Below are positions 6,499 through 11,025 of a stretch of 11,025 nt of DNA, in pieces. How positions within the stretch are numbered: position 1 is the first letter of the stretch; each line of letters opens with the position of its first letter. The position numbers were made by a program, and so were the translations under genes. This stretch comes from an uncultured Lachnospiraceae bacterium (GTDB lineage Bacteria > Bacillota > Clostridia > Lachnospirales > Lachnospiraceae), in contig CAKRLN010000064.1 of NCBI GenBank assembly GCA_934359535.1, positions 1 to 11,025 on the forward strand, given 5' to 3'. The notes beneath the pieces were generated by a model that saw only the letters and a list, made by a program, of their open reading frames with translations, had not been told where the DNA came from and did not search any database.

Positions 6499-7014
6499 CT
6501 ACCATAATATGATGACTGCCATGATTCCCCCAAGCACACAAACCGGAGTAAACACCTGTCTTTTTTCCGCAAATTCCTGCTTTTCTTTTCCGATCAATAC
6601 ATTCATGTGTGCCTGCACCGTCTGAAGCAGTGCCAGATTTTCCTTCAGGTGTACCCCGAAAAAACCACGCGCGCTCGTCCTTACAAGCTGCGCAAATTCA
6701 TCTGAAAAATGCCACGCTTCCATATAAGGAGCCCATACGATGCACCATAGCTTTTCTGCCGACGGATAGGTATGGCTTTCCATCTGCCGGCACATCATAA
6801 GAAGCACCCCGGAAAGGCTTTTTTCCTCGCTGGACAATGCCAAAAACAATGCCCCCGCAGAAAGCTTCTCCGTTTCCAGCCGGTATGCCGCATGTGCGAT
6901 AAAAAGAACTACCTTCTCCATCATCATGATCTTAATGCGGTTTGCTTCCATCCAGGCAAATAGTGCCCCGGTGATTCCTGCAAAAACAAGGCATACCCCA
7001 GCCATCCTTAACAT
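6499..7014 (-). CDS. spoIIIAB: Stage III sporulation protein AB
   Basis: Membrane protein of the SpoIIIA complex with weak likeness to GspF-type secretion proteins. 171 residues, the same as in B. subtilis. An N-terminal membrane helix (about 1-20), a helical soluble body rich in Glu, Leu and Met (including LETEKLSAGALFLALSS), the FGVHLKENLALLQTVQAHM segment typical of the family, and a C-terminal membrane helix ending at the stop (PVCVLGGIMAVIILW). Its ATG overlaps the spoIIIAA stop by 7 bases (ATGTTAA) and has no strong Shine-Dalgarno, which points to translational coupling. A second ATG three codons in (7005) is a possible alternative start. Confidence 0.94.
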   Translation of the reverse strand: MLRMAGVCLVFAGITGALFAWMEANRIKIMMMEKVVLFIAHAAYRLETEKLSAGALFLALSSEEKSLSGVLLMMCRQMESHTYPSAEKLWCIVWAPYMEAWHFSDEFAQLVRTSARGFFGVHLKENLALLQTVQAHMNVLIGKEKQEFAEKRQVFTPVCVLGGIMAVIILW

Positions 7015-7916
7015 ATCCGGTGCATCGCTTCATCATAGACTTCCATCGTTCTTGTTCCATCGATTTCCCTCTTTAACAGCGCAAACCTTCCAATCAGCCT
7101 CTGCTCTATGAGTTTATTCATATACGGCTTTTTAGAAAGCTCTGAAAGCCGATCCGCATGAACCGTGCCAAGAATCCGGCTGCCGGAGGAGATCGCCTGA
7201 TATACCGCCTCAAAATCCCCTTCTTCTCCAAGCTCATCCACTGCAATGACCTGTGGAGACATCGAACGGAGCATCATGAGCATTCCCCGCTCCTTCGGGC
7301 AGTTATCAAGAACATCCGTTCTCGGTCCCAGGTCATTCTGCGGAACTCCTTCAAAACATGCCGCGATCTCCGAGCGTTCGTCCACAACCGATACCTTGAT
7401 TCCGGAATGCGTTCCATCTCCAGTGGAAAGCAGCCGGATGCAATCCCTTAAATACGTCGTTTTTCCAGCCCCAGGCGGTGCCACAATAAACGTGTTATGT
7501 ATCGTATCCGCTTTCCGGATCGCCTCAGTCAGCATCCTTGCACAGCCCTTTCTCTCATGCGCCACACGGATATTTAAACCGCTTATATCGTAGATTCCTC
7601 CAACGGTATCGGCATCCTTTTCTTTTCCTCTCTCCCGCACCGTCCTTCCTGCAATTCCGATCCGGTGTCCCCCTTTCATTGTAAAATAGCCCTGCTTAAA
7701 ATTCTCCTCAAGCGCGTAAAGAGAATATCCGGACAGATAGTTTAGCATCTCCGTAATTTCTTCTTTCCTCACGGTTCCAAAATGTAAGCTCTTTCTGTCC
7801 GCATAAAGAAACTCCACCGGAAGTCCGGCACGTATCCGGATCTCCTCTAAGCCCTCCCACCGGTTATCCGGGATTGACGGTCTGATCCTGACCGGAAAAA
7901 TATGCAAAAAATCCAT
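7008..7916 (-). CDS. spoIIIAA: Stage III sporulation protein AA (secretion-type ATPase)
   Basis: ATPase of the SpoIIIA complex, related to type II/IV secretion ATPases, thought to energise the mother-cell side of the channel. 302 residues: N-terminal domain with EEIRIRAGLPVEF, SLYALEENFKQGYFTMKGGHR and IGIAGR (about 24-91), ISGLNIRVAHE (112-121), Walker A APPGAGKTT (146-154), VSVVDERSEIAACF (175-188), the DVLDNCPKERGM segment (201-212) and Walker B VIAVDELG (D227-E228), then SSGSRILGTVHAD. All nucleotide-binding residues are present. ATG at 7916 is preceded by GAGGTGA. It is the first gene of the eight-gene cluster; the argS terminator lies immediately upstream and a predicted sigma-E promoter just beyond it. 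Confidence 0.96.
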   Translation of the reverse strand: MDFLHIFPVRIRPSIPDNRWEGLEEIRIRAGLPVEFLYADRKSLHFGTVRKEEITEMLNYLSGYSLYALEENFKQGYFTMKGGHRIGIAGRTVRERGKEKDADTVGGIYDISGLNIRVAHERKGCARMLTEAIRKADTIHNTFIVAPPGAGKTTYLRDCIRLLSTGDGTHSGIKVSVVDERSEIAACFEGVPQNDLGPRTDVLDNCPKERGMLMMLRSMSPQVIAVDELGEEGDFEAVYQAISSGSRILGTVHADRLSELSKKPYMNKLIEQRLIGRFALLKREIDGTRTMEVYDEAMHRIC

Positions 7917-7930
7917 GCTCTCACCTCAAC

Positions 7931-7970
7931 AAAAAAAGTCACAGACAGTCTTCTCTACTGCCTATGACTT
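7931..7970 (-). terminator. Rho-independent terminator of argS
   Basis: On the minus strand a fully paired 14-bp stem (arms 7957-7970 and 7936-7949, with two G-U pairs), a 7-base loop (7950-7956), and then a run of seven T (7937 down to 7931). It lies about 55 bases after the argS stop codon and only 15 bases before the spoIIIAA ATG, so it occupies the place where the spoIIIA leader should be. Confidence 0.93.
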
Positions 7971-7971
7971 A

Positions 7972-7999
7972 TTTATATGACTTGTCTATGAATTTATGA
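7972..7999 (-). promoter_or_regulatory. Predicted sigma-E promoter of the spoIIIA operon
   Basis: On the minus strand TCATAAA (7993-7999; five of seven against KMATATT) is followed after 13 bases by CATATAAA (7972-7979; six of eight against CATACAMT). Sigma-E control of spoIIIA is established in B. subtilis. The predicted start, near 7963-7965, falls inside the 5' arm of the argS terminator stem. Three copies of AGTCATA (7963-7969, 7976-7982, 7995-8001, minus strand) run through the region. The match is moderate. Confidence 0.45.
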
Positions 8000-8025
8000 C
8001 TGCTTTTTGCTCCTTAGCAGCTTCT

Positions 8026-9819
8026 TTACATGCGATCCGGTGCAGAAAATCCGAGCACATCAATACAGGTTTCTAAAATATTCTTTGTAAGAATTAAGAC
8101 TGCAATATATGACTGCTGAACACCCTCATCCTCCTCGGATAAAATCTTTGTTCCATGATAGAAACCATTAAACGCATTTGCGAGCTCGTAAATATATGCA
8201 CAGAGCTTGTGTGGTGCGGTTTCCTCAAAAGCATTCTCCATCACTGCATTGAAACGGGATAATGTCAGCATCAGACTCTTCTCGCCCTCGGAATCTGCTT
8301 CTTTCATTACGCTGCTGCATGCGGATAAGTCTTTTCCCATTGCCTCATACTTAGACAGAATAGACTTAATACGCACAATCGTATATAAGATGTATGGTCC
8401 GGTATTTCCCTCGAAAGAAGTAAACCGGTCAATGTCAAAGATATAATCCTTGCTTGCCTGATTGGAAAGATCTCCATATTTGATTGCTGCAAGGGCAACT
8501 GTCTTTGCCGTTTTCACCGCTTCTTCCTCATTCATGTCAAGATCGTCTTTATTCTTCTGGTTCTCCGTGATCTTTTTTAACATTTCTTCATTGATCGAGC
8601 GCACCAGATATTCCAGACGCATAACACCACCTTCGCGGGTCTTAAACGGCTTGCCATCCTTGCCATTCATCGTACCAAAGCCTAAGAATTTAAGCTCTGT
8701 TTCCGGCTTTACGATACCTGTCTTTCTTGCGCAGCGGAACACCTGGGTAAAATAAAGCTCCTGGCGCTTGTCCACAACGTAAATAAGCGCATCCGGATTA
8801 TAATCCTTCATTCTCCATACCATCGTTGCAAGATCCGTTGTATTGTAAAGGGATGCTCCATCTGACTTTAAAATCATGCAAGGCGGAATTTCCTTCGTAT
8901 CGGCTTCTTCCTTAACATCGACAACGAGTGCTCCATCGCTGACATAGGCAAAGCCGTCATCCTTCATTTTCTGAACCATATCCGGAATGTACGGCTGTGC
9001 ATCGGATTCGCCCTTCCAAAGCTCAAACGATACATTCAGATTCTCATAGTTCTTCTTTAAGTCGGTCACCGATACCTCAAGGATATGACGAAGCAACGCC
9101 TGATAGCCCCTTCTTCCATGCTGTAATTCATACGTTGCCTGCATAGCAGCTTCCTTGTAGGCCGGATCTTCTTTGGATTTGCCGCTTGCCGTCGGATAAA
9201 TCTCCTCAAGCTCTGATATACTAAACGGTGCTTCCTTTGGATATTCCCCTTCAAAGGCTTCATCAAAATACGGAAGCTTTGGTCTTCTTAATTTGAGCTC
9301 CGTGATAATCAGTCCCATCTGAAGACCCCAGTCACCCAGATGCACATCCCCAATCACGTTATGACCCATGAATTTACCGATCCGCTTTACACTCTCACCG
9401 ATGACCGCTGAACGCAGATGTCCAACATGAAGCGGCTTGGCAACATTTGGTCCGCCGTAGTCGATCATGATCGTCTTCGGCTCCTTGGCCTTCTCACATC
9501 CATATCTTCCTTCATCCTTCTGCATGGAATTTAAGTACTCCGCAAGATAAGCCCCGGAAATCTTTAAATTTAAAAATCCAGGCTTTACCGACTCTGCGGA
9601 TTCAAACATTTCGTTGTCTGAAAGAGCCTCTGCAATTTTATCGGAGATCATAAATGGTGCACACTTATATTCCTTTGCGGCAGCCATTGCTCCGTTACAC
9701 TGGAACTCACACAGATCCGGTCTGTTTGACAGCGTAACTTTTCCATATTTTGCATCATATCCAGCAGATGTAAAGGCTTTTGTTACTTCATCTGTGATTT
9801 GATCGATCAGTTTTTTCAT
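8026..9819 (-). CDS. argS: Arginyl-tRNA synthetase
   Basis: Class Ia synthetase that charges tRNA-Arg with arginine in the cytoplasm. 597 residues: N-terminal tRNA-recognition (Add-1) domain about 1-110, then the catalytic domain with GGPNVAKPLHVGHLRS (122-137), containing the HIGH-type motif HVGH (131-134), GDVHLGDWGLQMG, and the degenerate KMSKS region GKPFKTREGG, which is usual for ArgRS. The C-terminal DALR anticodon-binding domain includes FEGNTGPYILYTIVRI and ends in APDRM. I start at the ATG at 9819 because AGGAGG lies 6 bases upstream; an in-frame ATG at 9834 would contain that site within the coding region. It stands 68 bases after the QueT-type gene and has a terminator of its own. 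No T-box fits in the upstream gap. Confidence 0.97.
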   Translation of the reverse strand: MKKLIDQITDEVTKAFTSAGYDAKYGKVTLSNRPDLCEFQCNGAMAAAKEYKCAPFMISDKIAEALSDNEMFESAESVKPGFLNLKISGAYLAEYLNSMQKDEGRYGCEKAKEPKTIMIDYGGPNVAKPLHVGHLRSAVIGESVKRIGKFMGHNVIGDVHLGDWGLQMGLIITELKLRRPKLPYFDEAFEGEYPKEAPFSISELEEIYPTASGKSKEDPAYKEAAMQATYELQHGRRGYQALLRHILEVSVTDLKKNYENLNVSFELWKGESDAQPYIPDMVQKMKDDGFAYVSDGALVVDVKEEADTKEIPPCMILKSDGASLYNTTDLATMVWRMKDYNPDALIYVVDKRQELYFTQVFRCARKTGIVKPETELKFLGFGTMNGKDGKPFKTREGGVMRLEYLVRSINEEMLKKITENQKNKDDLDMNEEEAVKTAKTVALAAIKYGDLSNQASKDYIFDIDRFTSFEGNTGPYILYTIVRIKSILSKYEAMGKDLSACSSVMKEADSEGEKSLMLTLSRFNAVMENAFEETAPHKLCAYIYELANAFNGFYHGTKILSEEDEGVQQSYIAVLILTKNILETCIDVLGFSAPDRM

Positions 9820-9853
9820 TATTGGCCTCCTCATATTTGATCATTTACCCTAT

Positions 9854-9882
9854 ATATTAACAAGAAATATCGTTTTCTACAA
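9854..9882 (-). promoter_or_regulatory. Possible argS promoter
   Basis: On the minus strand TTGTAG (9877-9882) and TAATAT (9854-9859) are separated by 17 bases in the AT-rich gap between the QueT-type gene and argS. The -35 is weak (three of six). No terminator is visible between the two genes, so argS could also be read from the queT promoter. Confidence 0.35.
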
Positions 9883-9887
9883 TGCTT

Positions 9888-10400
9888 TTATTGGAATATT
9901 ACATTGCGGTATTTATTCAGAACGCGAAGAAGCAGGCTTCCAAGGATACATACCGAAATCACCTCACCGATCCCGACCGTCAGCGCATTAAATGGAATCG
10001 ACCAGTCTGTTCCGTGAAAGATCGTCTTAAATCCATAACCATAGCGTAGTACAAACGGCACGATTATCATATTGGCAATAACCGGCGGCAGCGTGCATAA
10101 CACCTTATGCTTTCTTAATACATACGTTCCAAGTGCTCCAAGCAGTGTCGCAAGGCTTCCAAATACAATATCATAGATCATGGCTCCGGTTAAGGTGTTT
10201 GCAAGCAGACATCCGATCCACAGTCCCGGAATTGCTGCCGGGGTAAAAAACGGCAGAATGCATAACGCCTCCGAAAACCGTACCTGGATCGTTCCGGATG
10301 CAAGCCCGAACAGATTCGTGATGTACGTAAGTACCACATAAAGCGCTGCGATCATCGCAGCCTGGACAACAAATAATACCTTTTTGTTTCTCATATTCAT
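9888..10400 (-). CDS. queT: QueT-type queuosine-precursor transporter (substrate-binding S component)
   Basis: Membrane protein of the QueT family, thought to import a queuosine precursor (preQ1/preQ0 or queuine) as the substrate-specific part of an energy-coupling-factor (ECF) transporter; the shared ATPase/EcfT module is encoded elsewhere. 170 residues, hydrophobic throughout with about five or six membrane helices. Recognisable are the N-terminal ALYVVLTYI, the family-typical GTIQVRFSEALCILPFFTPAAIPGLWIGC region (split across residues about 36-64), the NTLTGAMIYDIVFGSLATLLGA stretch, and the C-terminal FNALTVGIGEVI. ATG at 10400 follows AAGGAG; an ATG two codons later (10394) is also reachable. 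The leader carries a probable preQ1-I riboswitch, which supports the substrate assignment. Confidence 0.9.
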   Translation of the reverse strand: MNMRNKKVLFVVQAAMIAALYVVLTYITNLFGLASGTIQVRFSEALCILPFFTPAAIPGLWIGCLLANTLTGAMIYDIVFGSLATLLGALGTYVLRKHKVLCTLPPVIANMIIVPFVLRYGYGFKTIFHGTDWSIPFNALTVGIGEVISVCILGSLLLRVLNKYRNVIFQ

Positions 10401-10407
10401 TTTTCTC

Positions 10408-10447
10408 CTTTAGTTTTGTTTTTTGTCAGGAAGGTCTCGAACTGACA
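10408..10447 (-). ncRNA. Probable preQ1-I riboswitch upstream of the QueT-type gene
   Basis: On the minus strand: P1 5' strand TGTCAG (10442-10447), loop beginning UUC then GAGACCUUC, perfect P1 3' strand CTGACA (10424-10429), and an A-rich tail AAAAACAAAACTAAAGG. This is the order of a class I preQ1 aptamer: short P1, UUC loop 1, a cytosine directly before the 3' P1 strand as ligand contact, then an A-rich segment with the CUAA end folding back. Loop AG with tail CU gives only two clear pseudoknot pairs; loop CCUU could also pair with AAGG of the Shine-Dalgarno. The tail runs into that site, so control is most likely at translation: ligand lowers expression of the transporter. Confidence 0.75.
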
Positions 10448-10454
10448 ATATTCT

Positions 10455-10483
10455 ACTTTACACATCCGGGAAGAAAATGTCAA
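10455..10483 (-). promoter_or_regulatory. Sigma-A promoter of the QueT-type gene
   Basis: A perfect TTGACA (10478-10483) is followed after 17 bases by TAAAGT (10455-10460, four of six). The -35 overlaps the TGA of the preceding gene. The predicted start near 10448-10450 is just before the first base of the riboswitch P1 stem, which fits a transcript that opens with the aptamer. Confidence 0.75.
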
Positions 10484-10992
10484 GATTTCCGATAAAAATC
10501 AATCGCAGCCAGCCCCTCCCAGAAAACCGGAAGAATAACACAGCCAAGCAGCGGCATGAAAAAATTCCAGATCGAAAGCTCCCGGAAAACAACAATGCCA
10601 AAGAAAAGCTGTACCATAAGCGCAGTAAAAAACATCCACCTCATATGAAAAAGCTGCTTTTTCCATACAAAGATAAGAAGCTGTTCCTTTGATACCGGAG
10701 CATAACGAAGAAGCTCTAAAATACAATTAGCGTTTCCTTCCTTGTAAGTCAGATAACGCTGCCTGAGCATTGAAAAACCAAGTCCATCCATTGCCCCCAT
10801 GCTCACTGCCACATTCCATTCCCCAGACTCTCCAGCCGCAGCCGGTCCCGCCAGCCCCCACCAGATAAGCGTAATTCCAAGTATCATAAGTCCGCAGAAG
10901 GTAAGCCCGACATGATCCGGAAACCAGGTTGTCTCCTCCTTATAAAACAGCTCTATTTTTTCCTGCATGCTTTTATCTGTTTTCAACTTCAT
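10480..10992 (-). CDS. Membrane protein of unknown function
   Basis: I do not recognise the family. 170 residues: a charged N-terminus (1-27), a membrane helix (about 28-50, containing LMILGITLIWWGLAG), a short polar linker and a second weakly hydrophobic segment, the cytoplasmic-looking stretch RQRYLTYKEGNANCILELL, then two further membrane helices (about 115-135 and 140-163). The segment LLRYAPVSKEQLLIFVWKKQ resembles the PLS/PVS-plus-basic-helix signature of ABC-2-type permeases, but that is only a suggestion. ATG at 10992 has GAAGGAG 9 bases upstream. Two upstream frames are open to the window edge; one ends in a TGA overlapping this ATG (ATGA), so the gene may be the later member of a pair whose first gene is out of view. 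Confidence 0.75.
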   Translation of the reverse strand: MKLKTDKSMQEKIELFYKEETTWFPDHVGLTFCGLMILGITLIWWGLAGPAAAGESGEWNVAVSMGAMDGLGFSMLRQRYLTYKEGNANCILELLRYAPVSKEQLLIFVWKKQLFHMRWMFFTALMVQLFFGIVVFRELSIWNFFMPLLGCVILPVFWEGLAAIDFYRKS

Positions 10993-11025
10993 TGCTCTTT
11001 TCTCCTTCCATACACTCTATAATTC

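Noticed and set aside
8001..8025. CTGCT...AGCAG inverted repeat just after the argS stop codon
   Set aside because: Only 5 paired bases around an 11-base loop and no T-run; the real terminator is at 7931-7970.
9820..9887. T-box or other leader riboswitch for argS
   Set aside because: The gap is only 68 bases, with no T-box motif, specifier stem or terminator; a T-box needs about 200 bases.
1..11025. Mobile elements, prophage or defence genes, CRISPR arrays
   Set aside because: All genes are co-oriented core functions; I saw no transposase, integrase, target-site duplications or regularly spaced repeats.

Overview
The window is core chromosome of an endospore-forming, low-to-mid GC Firmicute of the class Clostridia. 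The protein style and gene content (eight-gene spoIIIA operon, RF3, QueT-type transporter) suggest a Lachnospiraceae member; that placement is inference, not a database match. Every gene I can support lies on the minus strand, so transcription runs from right to left, and coding density is high. I see no mobile element, CRISPR array, tRNA or rRNA gene.

Layout in the direction of transcription (right to left): a 170-residue membrane protein of unknown function (10480-10992); a promoter that overlaps its stop codon and a probable preQ1-I riboswitch leading into a QueT-type queuosine-precursor transporter (9888-10400); argS (8026-9819), closed by a strong intrinsic terminator; the complete spoIIIAA-AB-AC-AD-AE-AF-AG-AH locus (7916 down to 2960), which builds the mother-cell half of the SpoIIIA-SpoIIQ feeding-tube/secretion-like channel during engulfment; prfC (release factor 3) with its own sigma-A-like promoter, followed by a thioredoxin-fold protein with an incomplete active site and a terminator; and recA with a LexA (SOS) operator, cut off by the left edge of the window after 245 codons.

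The genes are ordinary; the regulatory joints are the more interesting part. (a) A predicted sigma-E promoter for spoIIIAA would start transcription inside the 5' arm of the argS terminator, so argS read-through should terminate while sporulation transcripts lose half the hairpin and escape. (b) A very good sigma-E-type match sits in the only sizeable gap of the spoIIIA cluster, just before spoIIIAH. (c) SpoIIIAF is only about half the usual length and lacks the C-terminal ring-building domain. (d) spoIIIAG probably starts at a TTG, with its Shine-Dalgarno inside spoIIIAF. (e) A perfect threefold 11-bp tandem repeat carries the spoIIIAG stop codon. (f) The thioredoxin-like protein keeps only the second active-site cysteine. 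I did not find evidence for a wholly new system.
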